Below are positions 26,520-34,706 of a stretch of DNA of 64,000 bases, piece after piece; position 1 is the stretch's first letter; each line of letters opens with the position of its first letter. The position numbers and the translations under genes are program-made. The DNA comes from Butyricicoccus_A sp963601915 (GTDB taxonomy: Bacteria > Bacillota > Clostridia > Oscillospirales > Butyricicoccaceae): positions 82,243-146,242 of the forward strand of contig CAVCGL010000004.1 in the NCBI GenBank assembly GCA_963601915.1, given 5' to 3'. Under the pieces are notes generated by a model. The model saw only the letters and a program-made list of their open reading frames with translations. It had not been told where the DNA came from and ran no database searches.

Positions 26520-27440
26520 ATGTTTCATGTAAAGATAAACGAAATCAACGAACGCTGTCGGCGCGATCCGGCGGCATTTGTTGCACAATCCGAACAAAGC
26601 TATACCAATGTCATTGAGAGCATTGCTGATTGTATCTGCGAAAATCAATATGACCGTACCATTTTGCTGCTCAACGGTCCATCATCCAGCGGTAAGACGA
26701 CAACCTCTCATCGCATTCGAGATGCCATTGAACGCAGAGGTGTTCCCTCTTATGCCATCTCAATGGATGATTACTACTTGAGCCGCGACAGCTACATTGT
26801 TCCAAAGGATGAAGAGGGACACGACGATTTAGAGTCTCCGCTATGTATGGATTTGCCGCTGCTCAGTGACCATTTGGCAGCGTTGGTGCGCGGTGAGACG
26901 ATCGAAGTGCCGACGTATGATTTTATGCATCACGTGCGGACGGAGGAAGTCAAAGAAGTCAAGTTGGAAAAGGGCGAAATTGCCGTCATCGAAGGCATTC
27001 ATGCGCTCAATGAGGTGCTGATGGCGAAGGTGCGCGAGTCGTCTATTTCCGTGTATATGGCAGTGGGCACCCAGTTGATTCTGGAGAATGATTGGCGTCT
27101 GGCACCGCATGTGCTGCGTTTTGTACGCCGCGCCATTCGAGACAAAAACTTCCGCGATGCACCGGTACCGGAGACGATCAACATGTGGCGCTCGGTGCGG
27201 CGCGGAGAACGATTGTACATCCGTCCGTATATTCCATCTGCGGATTTTATCGTCAATACGTATCTGCCATATGAGGACTGTATTTTGATGAATCAGCTCA
27301 AGCATGATGCCGCGCCGTATCATCAAGAAATGATAGACGCAGGATTAGAGGATTTGGTGCGGGCACTGGATCAATTTGAAGAGATCCACGACCTCAGCCT
27401 GATTCCAGACAATTCAATCATGCACGAATTTATTGGATGA
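26520..27440 (+). CDS. Uridine kinase-like nucleoside kinase
   Basis: 306 residues. P-loop GPSSSGKTTT (~52-61), SMDDYYLSRD (~84), acceptor region IEVPTYDFMHHVR and VIEGIHALN. It belongs to the phosphoribulokinase/uridine kinase superfamily, in the longer clostridial form without the usual TGS domain. Start 26520 is taken because GAGGAAAA precedes it; an in-frame upstream start would lie inside hemZ. Substrate probably uridine/cytidine, not proven. Confidence 0.85.
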   Translation: MFHVKINEINERCRRDPAAFVAQSEQSYTNVIESIADCICENQYDRTILLLNGPSSSGKTTTSHRIRDAIERRGVPSYAISMDDYYLSRDSYIVPKDEEGHDDLESPLCMDLPLLSDHLAALVRGETIEVPTYDFMHHVRTEEVKEVKLEKGEIAVIEGIHALNEVLMAKVRESSISVYMAVGTQLILENDWRLAPHVLRFVRRAIRDKNFRDAPVPETINMWRSVRRGERLYIRPYIPSADFIVNTYLPYEDCILMNQLKHDAAPYHQEMIDAGLEDLVRALDQFEEIHDLSLIPDNSIMHEFIG

Positions 27441-27467
27441 AAAACTCACCCAGAGAGGAGCATTTCT

Positions 27468-27866
27468 ATGGACAAGACGAACTTTTTTGAAAAAGCAAAG
27501 GTGTCGGCGGAAATTCTGTCGGCCCGTACCGGCGTGACTGCGGCAAAGGCAGCGGACGCCGCAGGCAAGACTGCGGTGAATATGCTCAACGCGACCAAGT
27601 TGAATTTGCAGATTTTCGACCTGAATACAGAAGTGGAAATCCTGTACAAAGAAATCGGTAAAATGGTCTACAGTGTCCATATAGGCAACGAAGAGGATCA
27701 GGCAGCGCTGCAAATTAAGTTGCAGCTCATTGATGAAAAGCTGCAAAAAATGGGCGAACTGCAAGCGCAGTTGAACGCAGAGCGTTCCACACAGTTCTGC
27801 CCGAATTGCGGCAAGCAGTGCAGAAAAGATGACACATTTTGCAGCCATTGCGGTGCACAGCTTTAA
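27468..27866 (+). CDS. Zinc-ribbon protein with coiled-coil segment
   Basis: 132 residues. Residues ~1-105 are a predicted helical, Ala/Leu-rich coiled-coil stretch with heptad-like spacing. The C-terminus is a zinc ribbon CPNCGKQC-x4-FCSHCG. No signal peptide. Such short proteins are widespread in Clostridia with no assigned role. Good RBS (GAGAGGAG). Confidence 0.75.
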   Translation: MDKTNFFEKAKVSAEILSARTGVTAAKAADAAGKTAVNMLNATKLNLQIFDLNTEVEILYKEIGKMVYSVHIGNEEDQAALQIKLQLIDEKLQKMGELQAQLNAERSTQFCPNCGKQCRKDDTFCSHCGAQL

Positions 27867-27937
27867 TCCGTATCCGGCGTAACCTGCGCTTCTAATCCGG
27901 CATTCCGTTTCATACCTTGTCTCAGAGGAGGACGGGC

Positions 27938-29281
27938 ATGAAACGGAACAAGGCAAGCTATGTCAGCGGTGCGGCGGCACTGCTTCTTTCCAGCGTCACG
28001 GTCAAGATTCTCGGTGCGCTGTTCAAAATTCCACTGACCAATCTCATCGGAGACAGCGGCATGGGACTGTTTGCGTTTGCCATGCAGTTTTTCTCGCTGT
28101 TATTTGTGATTTCTGCCGCGGGACTTCCGGCGGCACAGGCGCATTTGGTGTCCGAAGCATTGGCACTCGGCAGACGAGAACAGGCGAAGGCAATTACTGT
28201 GCGAGCAGTATCCGTATTTGCGGTGACTTCTCTGCTATTGTCGCTGGCGCTGGCGGGAGCCGCACCGATGCTGTGTCGGCTGTTTGGACAGACAGCCGCC
28301 GTGCCGTGTTTGCTGCTCATTGCACCGGCAGTGTTTTTGGTGACGGTAGAGGCAGCTCTGCGCGGCTGGTATCAGGGCACCGGCGATATGATTCCAACAG
28401 CCATTTCACAGGTAGCGGAAGCAACCGGAAAGCTCGTCGTCGGTCTGTTTGCAGCGAGTACTTTGCTGCATGCAGGGTACGGCATCGCAGGCGCAGCAGC
28501 CGGTGCGGTATTCGGCGTGACCTGCGGAGAGCTGTTTGCTGTTTTGTATTTGCTGTGGAGTGTGCGACGCGGTGCTTGGCAAGCGTTTCGCCATCCGCCG
28601 AAAGAACAGCATGAGTTTTCTAAACTGGTACAGCTGATGATTCCTGTGACACTGGGAGCTGCTGTCATGACGGTCTCCGGCTTTTTAGATATGTCTGTCG
28701 TATACCGGCGATTGCCGGTGGCGGGCTTTTCTGCCCAAGAAGTTGTCGCGGCGTATGGCGCGTATACCGGTATGGCATTGACGCTGTTTAATTTGCCGCA
28801 GTCGCTTTCCAACGCGGTATCCGTCAGCGTGCTTCCGGCGCTATCAGCTGCGCACGCGAAAAAACAGGATGGACAGGTAAAACGGCTGCTACGGTCATCC
28901 ATGGGGCTGACGCTGCTTGTCTGTATCCCTTGCGGCATTGGATTGTTTGTGCTGGCAGGGCCGCTGTTGCAGCTGTTATTTGCCTCTCAGCCGCACGGCG
29001 TGCAGACGGCAACGCCGCTGTTGCGCTTGCTCGGTGTAGCAGAGCCGCTTGTCGGACTGTCTACCGTTACCATTTCTATTTTGCAGGCGTTTGGACGACC
29101 GGATTTGTCGGTGTATGCGATGACTGTGGCCTGTACGGTAAAATTTGCTGTGGGTTTCTATTTGGCTGGACAGCCGAATGTCAATATCTTAGCATTGCCA
29201 ATCGGGACGTTGACTTGTTATAGTATTTTGCTGGTCATGAACCTGGCATTTATCGCGCATGTACTGCATCCAAGAAGATAG
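27938..29281 (+). CDS. SpoVB/MATE-type polysaccharide flippase
   Basis: 447 residues, about 12-14 membrane helices. It begins SYVSGAAALLLSSVTVKILGA and has GDSGMGLFAFAMQ and RGWYQGTGDM, typical of the SpoVB/YabM/MurJ-like MOP flippases that move lipid-linked sugars. Start 27938 follows GAGGAGG. Position just before mazG corresponds to yabM in B. subtilis. Role in spore cortex or cell-wall precursor transport is inferred. Confidence 0.88.
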   Translation: MKRNKASYVSGAAALLLSSVTVKILGALFKIPLTNLIGDSGMGLFAFAMQFFSLLFVISAAGLPAAQAHLVSEALALGRREQAKAITVRAVSVFAVTSLLLSLALAGAAPMLCRLFGQTAAVPCLLLIAPAVFLVTVEAALRGWYQGTGDMIPTAISQVAEATGKLVVGLFAASTLLHAGYGIAGAAAGAVFGVTCGELFAVLYLLWSVRRGAWQAFRHPPKEQHEFSKLVQLMIPVTLGAAVMTVSGFLDMSVVYRRLPVAGFSAQEVVAAYGAYTGMALTLFNLPQSLSNAVSVSVLPALSAAHAKKQDGQVKRLLRSSMGLTLLVCIPCGIGLFVLAGPLLQLLFASQPHGVQTATPLLRLLGVAEPLVGLSTVTISILQAFGRPDLSVYAMTVACTVKFAVGFYLAGQPNVNILALPIGTLTCYSILLVMNLAFIAHVLHPRR

Positions 29282-29302
29282 AACAGAAAGGAAACATGTT
29301 TT

Positions 29303-30106
29303 ATGGACTTTGAAATAAAAAAACAATATCATTTTGACGATTTGTTGCAGGTGATGCGCATCTTACGAAGTGAAGAGGGCTGTATGTGGGATCGGCAGCA
29401 GGATCATCACAGCATTCGCCGAGATTTTATTGAAGAGACGTATGAGGTATGTGAGGCAATTGACAACGAAGATACCGAACTGCTCAAGGAAGAACTGGGT
29501 GATGTGCTGTTCCAAGTTGTTTTTCACACAACCATAGAAGAAGAACAAGGCCATTTTGACATGGACGATGTGATCGACGGCATTTGCAAGAAGATGATTT
29601 ATCGGCATCCGCATGTGTTTAAGGATGTGCAGGTGAATTCGACACAGGATATTTTGAACAACTGGGATGATCTCAAAAAAACAGAAAAGCATCAGGAAAG
29701 CGTTGCGGACACCATGAACAGTGTGGCGCGTACCCTTCCAGCATTGATTCGCGCGGAAAAGGTCATGAAAAAGGCGGAAAAGGCTGGCTTTGAGTGGAAC
29801 AGCGTAGAAAATGCGCTGGACAAAGTGCAAGAGGAATTGGACGAGGTGCGCCGCGCAGAACACGGAGACGGCGATTTGCCGGAGGAAATCGGTGATTTGC
29901 TGTTTGCAGCGGTAAAGGTGGCAAAATTTGCGCAGACCGATCCGGAAGAAGCACTGAATCACACAACGGAAAAGTTTATTCACCGGTTTTCCCATGTAGA
30001 AGAAGGGGCTGCTGCACAGGGAAAGCAGGTTGGAGATTTAACACTGAATGAAATGCTGGGGCTTTGGGAAGAGAGTAAAAGGGATGAACAAAAACGAATT
30101 GATTGA
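29303..30106 (+). CDS. mazG: Nucleoside triphosphate pyrophosphohydrolase MazG
   Basis: 267 residues with two MazG helical domains. The first has EETYEVCEAID and EELGDVLFQVVFH, the second EELDEVRRAE and EEIGDLLFAAVKVA. The ExxE...ExxD metal motifs are intact in both. It hydrolyses NTPs to NMP and pyrophosphate (nucleotide pool cleaning). It corresponds to the C-terminal part of YabN; the N-terminal methyltransferase-like domain of YabN is absent. Overlaps hup by 23 bases. Confidence 0.93.
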   Translation: MDFEIKKQYHFDDLLQVMRILRSEEGCMWDRQQDHHSIRRDFIEETYEVCEAIDNEDTELLKEELGDVLFQVVFHTTIEEEQGHFDMDDVIDGICKKMIYRHPHVFKDVQVNSTQDILNNWDDLKKTEKHQESVADTMNSVARTLPALIRAEKVMKKAEKAGFEWNSVENALDKVQEELDEVRRAEHGDGDLPEEIGDLLFAAVKVAKFAQTDPEEALNHTTEKFIHRFSHVEEGAAAQGKQVGDLTLNEMLGLWEESKRDEQKRID

Positions 30107-30359
30107 TCGGGTTTCCGATTATACAGGCATGAAGAAAAAGGATGCTTCCTTGGCCACAATGGCGGTATTTGCATGTATCGCAGAGGCGCTGGCACAGGAA
30201 GAAAAGATCACGATTTCCGGCTTTGGCGTGATGGAAGTACGCCATCGCGCGGCAAGAAAAGGGCATTTACCGACAGGAAAGCAGGAATTTGACATTCCGG
30301 CGATGAAAATTCCGGTATTTCGCCCATCCAAACAATTGAAGGAGAAAATAAACATATGA
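30084..30359 (+). CDS. hup: HU-family DNA-binding protein
   Basis: 91 residues. MNKNELIDRVSDYTGMKKKDA and ISGFGVMEVRHRAARKG match HU; the beta-arm has LPTGKQEF. Start 30084 (AAAAGGG upstream) gives the canonical MNKNEL N-terminus and overlaps mazG. It bends and compacts DNA. mazG-hup-rqcP order is common in Clostridia. Confidence 0.95.
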   Translation: MNKNELIDRVSDYTGMKKKDASLATMAVFACIAEALAQEEKITISGFGVMEVRHRAARKGHLPTGKQEFDIPAMKIPVFRPSKQLKEKINI

Positions 30360-30598
30360 GATTAGATAAATATCTAAAGGTATCTCGCTTGATTAAGCGG
30401 AGAACCATCGCAAACGAGGCTTGCGACAATGACCGTATTTTGGTTAATGGCAAGCAGGCAAAGGCATCGTATCAGGTAAAAGTTGGTGATGTCATTGAAA
30501 TCACCTTCGGACAGAGAACACTGAAAGTAGAAGTTCTCAATATCGCAGAGCACGTTCTCAAAAACGATGCTTCGGCACTGTATCGGGAGATCCCATAA
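30356..30598 (+). CDS. rqcP: S4-domain RNA-binding protein RqcP
   Basis: 80 residues, essentially one S4 domain (MRLDKYLKVSRLIKRRT, NGKQAKASYQVKVGD). Size, sequence and position after mazG/hup match B. subtilis YabO/RqcP, which binds stalled 50S-tRNA complexes and helps RqcH add alanine tails. Overlaps hup by 4 bases. Confidence 0.92.
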   Translation: MRLDKYLKVSRLIKRRTIANEACDNDRILVNGKQAKASYQVKVGDVIEITFGQRTLKVEVLNIAEHVLKNDASALYREIP

Positions 30599-30618
30599 CC
30601 GTTACAAACGCATAATCT

Positions 30619-30652
30619 AAAGCCCCGACACATAGGATAGTGTCGGGGCTTT
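30619..30652 (+). terminator. Hairpin terminator/attenuator between rqcP and yabP
   Basis: A 13-bp stem AAAGCCCCGACAC / GTGTCGGGGCTTT with an 8-base loop; the T-run is short (TTTC). It separates housekeeping genes from the sporulation pair yabPQ. Confidence 0.8.
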
Positions 30653-30675
30653 CGGCATAGATAGGGGGAGCGTAT

Positions 30676-30957
30676 ATGGAGCGAAACACGGCAGAAAAGC
30701 AGGCACTGCCGCACGGTATTTCCCTGCAAGACAGGAAAAAGCTGTCGATCTCTGGCGTCAGTGATGTTGCGAATTTTGACGAAAACCAAATCATTGTCGC
30801 GACAGGTTGGGGGACACTGCTCGTGCGCGGCAGCGATCTGCATGTCGATCAGCTCAGTTTGGACACCGGGGAACTGCGCATCACGGGTCGCATCGACTGT
30901 ATGGAGTACGATGACAACAGTGCATCGGGCGGATTTCTTCGCAGGCTGTTCCAATGA
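30676..30957 (+). CDS. yabP: Sporulation protein YabP
   Basis: 93 residues. Small beta-rich protein with LPHGISLQDRKKLSISGVSDV and LLVRGSDLHVDQLSL, matching YabP, needed for spore coat formation and sigma-E controlled in B. subtilis. Overlaps yabQ (ATGA). I could not identify a convincing sigma-E promoter. Confidence 0.92.
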   Translation: MERNTAEKQALPHGISLQDRKKLSISGVSDVANFDENQIIVATGWGTLLVRGSDLHVDQLSLDTGELRITGRIDCMEYDDNSASGGFLRRLFQ

Positions 30958-31289
30958 ATGCTGTACAGCTACAATGGTATGGTGTGCTTGCTGCATGTAT
31001 TTGTGGGTTGGTACTCGGCGCGTTGTACGATGTGTTTTGGCTGATTCGACAGCACTGGAAATGCGCTGGAGTGACGTTTTTCTTCGATATGCTGTTTTCC
31101 ATGGCAGGAGGCGCGACGCTGTTTGTGCTTGCCGTCAGCATCTTTCAGCAGCGAATGCGCGGCTTTTTGCCTGTTTCCATGCTGCTTGGAGGCGTTTTGT
31201 GGGAGCTGACAGCGGGACGCTGGGTGCGGCATTTTTGGAAATGGATGCACAGGCGCGCGGGAACGAGAAAATTTTCAAAAAAATCGTAA
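30954..31289 (+). CDS. yabQ: Sporulation protein YabQ
   Basis: 111 residues with two or three membrane helices (about 5-25, 38-62, 70-90) and a basic C-terminus. Matches YabQ, a forespore/mother-cell membrane protein needed for cortex formation. Coupled to yabP. Confidence 0.88.
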   Translation: MNAVQLQWYGVLAACICGLVLGALYDVFWLIRQHWKCAGVTFFFDMLFSMAGGATLFVLAVSIFQQRMRGFLPVSMLLGGVLWELTAGRWVRHFWKWMHRRAGTRKFSKKS

Positions 31290-31305
31290 AAAATAAAAAA
31301 AATCC

Positions 31306-31334
31306 TTTTCTTTTTGCATGTGGTGGTATAGAAT
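31306..31334 (+). promoter_or_regulatory. Possible promoter of divIC
   Basis: TAGAAT at 31329-31334 within TATAGAAT; weak -35 (TTTTCT) at 17 bases, in an AT-rich stretch after yabQ. Confidence 0.4.
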
Positions 31335-31363
31335 AGTATCGTAATCATTGAAGGAGGGATTGG

Positions 31364-31654
31364 ATGAGCAAATCAAAAAACAAGAAATTCAGCCTGGTGA
31401 GCAAGTTGATTGTTGCCGTTATTGTCGCGGTTGTCGTTGTCAAACCGATTTCTCTCCAGATTCAGATTCGTGAGCTTCAGCGACAGGTTGAGACGTTGGA
31501 TGACCAGATCAATCAAGAAGAGACGGTAAATGCAGACCTGAAGAAATCGTTGAACGAGGGCGTGACCGATGAGTCCATCGCAAAGATTGCTCGTGATGTG
31601 CTGGGATATGCATCGCCTGGTGAGCGCGTGTTTATCGACAGCTCGGAGCAGTAA
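31364..31654 (+). CDS. divIC: Septum formation initiator DivIC/FtsB-like
   Basis: 96 residues. Short basic N-terminus, one membrane helix (LIVAVIVAVVVVKPISL, ~14-30), then an extracytoplasmic coiled coil (IRELQRQVETLDDQI) and the conserved tail ARDVLGYASPGERVF. Division protein that partners FtsL/DivIB. Position after yabQ is as in B. subtilis. Confidence 0.9.
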   Translation: MSKSKNKKFSLVSKLIVAVIVAVVVVKPISLQIQIRELQRQVETLDDQINQEETVNADLKKSLNEGVTDESIAKIARDVLGYASPGERVFIDSSEQ

Positions 31655-31686
31655 CCAAAAGTATATGGAGGAAACAGTTTAATAGT

Positions 31687-32202
31687 ATGGAGTTGGCTGT
31701 AGGAGAAATCATTTCCGGCAAGGTAACCGGAATCACAAAGTTTGGCGCGTTTGTATCGCTGCCAGAAGGCAAGAGCGGTTTGGTACATATCTCTGAGGTG
31801 GATCAGTCATATGTTAGCGACATCCGCGATCATTTGACAGAGGGTCAGGAAGTCAAGGTGAAGGTCATCGCCATTGACGAAAACGGTCGTGTGAATTTGT
31901 CCATCAAAAAGACGCAGCCGCGACAGAACAGCGAGCAGCGTCCGTTCCGCCGCAATAACAATCAGAACGGCGGAAATCACAATACCAATACCAACCGCGG
32001 AAGCTATCAGAACCGCACAGGCAGCTCCAACGGCGGCAGAAAGTTCCAGCAGCGCCAGGGTTATGCGCCGCGTCCGGCAGCAAAGGAAGCACCGGCTTCG
32101 TTTGAGGATAAGCTCAAGCACTTTATGCAGGACAGCGAGAGCAGAATGGCAGATCTGCGCCGCAATACCGACAAGAAGAACGGTTCCCGCCGCCGCAAAT
32201 AA
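31687..32202 (+). CDS. S1-domain RNA-binding protein (YabR-like)
   Basis: 171 residues. One S1 OB-fold (about 1-72: GEIISGKVTGITKFGAFVSL, GLVHISEV) followed by an Asn/Arg/Gln/Gly-rich, probably disordered RNA-binding tail and a short basic C-terminus. Matches the general-stress/YabR family at the end of the yabM-yabR block. Confidence 0.9.
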   Translation: MELAVGEIISGKVTGITKFGAFVSLPEGKSGLVHISEVDQSYVSDIRDHLTEGQEVKVKVIAIDENGRVNLSIKKTQPRQNSEQRPFRRNNNQNGGNHNTNTNRGSYQNRTGSSNGGRKFQQRQGYAPRPAAKEAPASFEDKLKHFMQDSESRMADLRRNTDKKNGSRRRK

Positions 32203-32216
32203 CAACACAAAGCAAA

Positions 32217-32278
32217 CAGACATGTCGCTCTTTTCGTATTATGCTTCGGGAAGGCGGCATTGTCATGTCTGCTTTTTT
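32217..32278 (+). terminator. Probable terminator after the S1 gene
   Basis: CAGACATG pairs with CATGTCTG across a 39-base loop that can fold further, followed by C and six T. It converges on the minus-strand terminator at 32287-32316. Confidence 0.6.
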
Positions 32279-32286
32279 GTACGGGC

Positions 32287-32375
32287 AAAAAAATACCCTC
32301 CGGCGAGCCGAAGGGTGAATGGATTGTGGGGATAAAGATATGAACGGTGCATGGATAGCAGTTTCCTGCCACCGT
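32287..32375 (-). ncRNA. Candidate small RNA, about 87 nt
   Basis: A complete transcription unit with no coding frame. Reading the minus strand, a consensus promoter (32408-32380) is followed by a 10-bp helix. That helix is ACGGTG (32375-32370) plus GCAG, a GAAA tetraloop and CTGC, with an 8-base bulge, closed by CACCGT (32349-32344). After a ~27-nt pyrimidine-rich linker comes the terminator ACCCTTCGG-CTCG-CCGGAGGGT (32316-32295) and seven T. The off-position in the terminator stem is G-U in the minus-strand RNA but A-C in the plus RNA, supporting minus orientation. The start of transcription is uncertain by 2-3 bases. I do not recognise a known RNA family; target unknown. Confidence 0.65.
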
Positions 32376-32379
32376 GGTT

Positions 32380-32408
32380 ATCGTATCATGATTACCAGAA
32401 ATTGTCAA
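32380..32408 (-). promoter_or_regulatory. Sigma-A promoter of the candidate small RNA
   Basis: Minus-strand TTGACA (32408-32403) and TACGAT (32385-32380), exactly 17 bases apart. It lies just upstream of, and divergent from, the amidohydrolase gene. Confidence 0.75.
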
Positions 32409-32428
32409 TTGTTTTTTAAGGAGAAGCA

Positions 32429-33571
32429 ATGATACTTTGCAATGCGAAAATTGTCCCAATGGAGGGTGAAATCATCGAAAATAGTTTTCTTTCCGTGGAA
32501 AATGGAAAGATTTCCGCTATTGGGTCGATGGAAACTGTGCCGGAAGGCGAACAGATGGATGTACATGGCGGATGGATTCTGCCGGGACTCGTGGATGCAC
32601 ACACACATTTGGGATTATTTGAAGACTCTCTCGGATTTGAGGGAGAGGACGGAAATGAGGATACTGACCCGATTACGCCGCAGCTGCGCGTGATTGACGG
32701 CATCAACCCGATGGAGCGCAGCTTTCAGGAGGCGCGCGAGGCGGGCGTGACCTGCTGTTTGGTATCGCCGGGCAGCTGCAATCCGATTGCCGGACAAATC
32801 GCGGCAATTAAGACAGCAGGCCGCCGCATCGACGATATGATCGTCAAACAGCCGTGTGCAATGAAATTTGCGCTGGGAGAGAACCCAAAATCATGCTATA
32901 ATGATAAGGATGAGACGCCAGTGACCCGTATGGCGACTGCGGCGCTGATTCGAGAGACGTTGTACAAAGCGCAGGAATACGGCAGACAAAAACAGCACGC
33001 GGAAGATCCGTCGGATTTACCGGAGTACGATGCCAAATACGAAGCGTTGCTTCCGGTTTTGGACGGTACGTGTCCGGCGCATTTTCATGCGCACCGTGCA
33101 GACGACATGTTTACCGCGCTGCGCATTGCGAAAGAGTTTTCGTTAAAGCCGGTTATTTTGCATGGAACAGAGGCACATCTCGTTGCGGATATTCTGGCAG
33201 AGGAACACGTACCGATTTGTGCAGGGCCATTTTTGACGGATCGCTCGAAACCGGAGCTGCGTCATCTGACCGAGCAGGCACCGGCGCTGCTGACCCAGGC
33301 GGGCATTGAGACTGCAATTACGACGGATCATCCAGAAACGACGCTCAAGCATTTCATGCAGTGCGTCGTAGCTGCTGTGCAGGCAGGTATGGAGCCACTC
33401 GCGGCTCTTCGGGCCGTTACCATCGTTCCGGCTCGTATTGCCGGACTGGATGACAGAATCGGCTCGCTGCGTGTCGGCAAGGACGCAGATCTGCTGATTA
33501 CGAGCGGCGATCCGCTGGATTACCGCACCAAGGTCACAGCCGTATATATTGACGGAAAACAGGTGAAATAA
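32429..33571 (+). CDS. Imidazolonepropionase-like amidohydrolase
   Basis: 380 residues. A beta-sandwich N-terminus, metal motif GLVDAHTHLG (~53-62), FHAHRADD (~210), VILHGTEAH (~240) and TTDHPE (~290), then the closing sandwich with GSLRVGKDADLLI. It matches COG1228-type amidohydrolases. The bound metal is likely zinc; the substrate is unknown (there are no hut genes nearby). RBS AAGGAG. Confidence 0.88.
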   Translation: MILCNAKIVPMEGEIIENSFLSVENGKISAIGSMETVPEGEQMDVHGGWILPGLVDAHTHLGLFEDSLGFEGEDGNEDTDPITPQLRVIDGINPMERSFQEAREAGVTCCLVSPGSCNPIAGQIAAIKTAGRRIDDMIVKQPCAMKFALGENPKSCYNDKDETPVTRMATAALIRETLYKAQEYGRQKQHAEDPSDLPEYDAKYEALLPVLDGTCPAHFHAHRADDMFTALRIAKEFSLKPVILHGTEAHLVADILAEEHVPICAGPFLTDRSKPELRHLTEQAPALLTQAGIETAITTDHPETTLKHFMQCVVAAVQAGMEPLAALRAVTIVPARIAGLDDRIGSLRVGKDADLLITSGDPLDYRTKVTAVYIDGKQVK

Positions 33572-33609
33572 TGCCGCATTTGGCATACAATACAGGAGGA
33601 TTACACAGA

Positions 33610-34455
33610 ATGAGAACCATCGAAGCAAAAGAGATTACCGCGCTGGTGCGCGAGCTGTGCATGAAGGCAAACTATGTCCTGCCGGAGAGCATCCGACAGT
33701 CTTATGTAGACGGAGAGCAGAACGAGAAATCTCCGCTCGGCAAGACCATCTTTGGCAAGATGATTGAAAACTGTGATATTGCCTGTAAAAATTCTGTGCC
33801 GATCTGTCAGGACTGCGGCATGGCTATCGTGTTTGTAGAGGTCGGTCAGGATGTACACATTACCGGCGGTCTGCTGGAGGATGCCGTCAATGAGGGCGTT
33901 CGTCAGGGATATGTAGACGGCTATCTGCGTCTGTCTGTCGTTCGTGATCCGCTGCTGGATCGCAGCAATACCAATGACAACACCCCGGCTATTCTCTATA
34001 CGCGCGTTGTCGCCGGTGATGAAATCCATGTTACCGTTGAGCCGAAGGGCTTTGGCAGCGAAAACATGAGTGCACTTAAGATGTTCACTCCGGCAGCAAA
34101 GCCGGAGGATATTGTTGACTTTGTTGTCGAGGCTTGCGACAAGGCTGGCTCCAACCCGTGCCCGCCGATTGTCATTGGTGTCGGTCTGGGCGGCACAGCA
34201 GACAAGGCGTGCTATCTGGCAAAGCGTGCTCTGATGCGTCCGGTCGGTCAGTTCAATGATAATCCGGGCTATGCGGAGATGGAAAAGAAAATTATCGAGC
34301 GCGTCAATGCGCTGGGCATCGGACCGCAGGGTCTGGGCGGCACGGTAACCGCTTTGATGTGTGCCATTGATACGTATCCGACCCATATTGCCGGTCTGCC
34401 GTGTGCGGTCAATATTGGCTGCCATGTCACGCGCCATGCAGAGGGAAAAATCTAA
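33610..34455 (+). CDS. Fumarate hydratase class I, alpha subunit
   Basis: 281 residues, matching the separate alpha subunit of two-subunit iron-sulfur fumarases/tartrate dehydratases. Cys ligands for the 4Fe-4S cluster are in VPICQDCGM, SNPCPPIV and NIGCHVTRH. The start 33610 after AGGAGG fits the family N-terminus better than the in-frame ATG at 33571. It interconverts fumarate and malate with the beta subunit, which is normally the next gene; here it is not in the window. Confidence 0.92.
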   Translation: MRTIEAKEITALVRELCMKANYVLPESIRQSYVDGEQNEKSPLGKTIFGKMIENCDIACKNSVPICQDCGMAIVFVEVGQDVHITGGLLEDAVNEGVRQGYVDGYLRLSVVRDPLLDRSNTNDNTPAILYTRVVAGDEIHVTVEPKGFGSENMSALKMFTPAAKPEDIVDFVVEACDKAGSNPCPPIVIGVGLGGTADKACYLAKRALMRPVGQFNDNPGYAEMEKKIIERVNALGIGPQGLGGTVTALMCAIDTYPTHIAGLPCAVNIGCHVTRHAEGKI

Positions 34456-34542
34456 AATCACGAAATTTCAAGAAAACGTGAAAAAACAAGAGATTGCTCA
34501 AGATATTTCGCGCTCAACTCCATTTTTGGCGAATTTTGCCAT

Positions 34543-34571
34543 GCGACAGGTTTGTCTCTGTGTGGTATAAT
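34543..34571 (+). promoter_or_regulatory. Promoter of hpf
   Basis: A perfect TATAAT (34566-34571) preceded at 17 bases by GCGACA (34543-34548). Gives a leader of about 130 bases before hpf. Confidence 0.7.
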
Positions 34572-34574
34572 ATT

Positions 34575-34680
34575 CCCAACAAAAGAGGAAGAAACAATTA
34601 GAATTTTGTTGAAACATTACAAGTTCTTGCGGCGTGTGCCGCGCAGAGATTCCTCTTCGACAAGTGAATAAAAAATTGGG
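34575..34680 (+). promoter_or_regulatory. Foldable 5' leader of hpf
   Basis: The leader can form a nested structure. GAGGAA (34585-34590) pairs with TTCCTC (34650-34655), enclosing hairpins AACAA/TTGTT (34593-34610) and GCGGC-GTGT-GCCGC (34629-34642). An outer CCCAA/TTGGG (34575-34579, 34676-34680) is possible if transcription starts early enough. No T-run follows, so a translational effect is more likely than termination. Functional relevance is unproven. Confidence 0.4.
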
Positions 34681-34706
34681 TTGTCAAACCATAAGGAGTT
34701 GATGTT

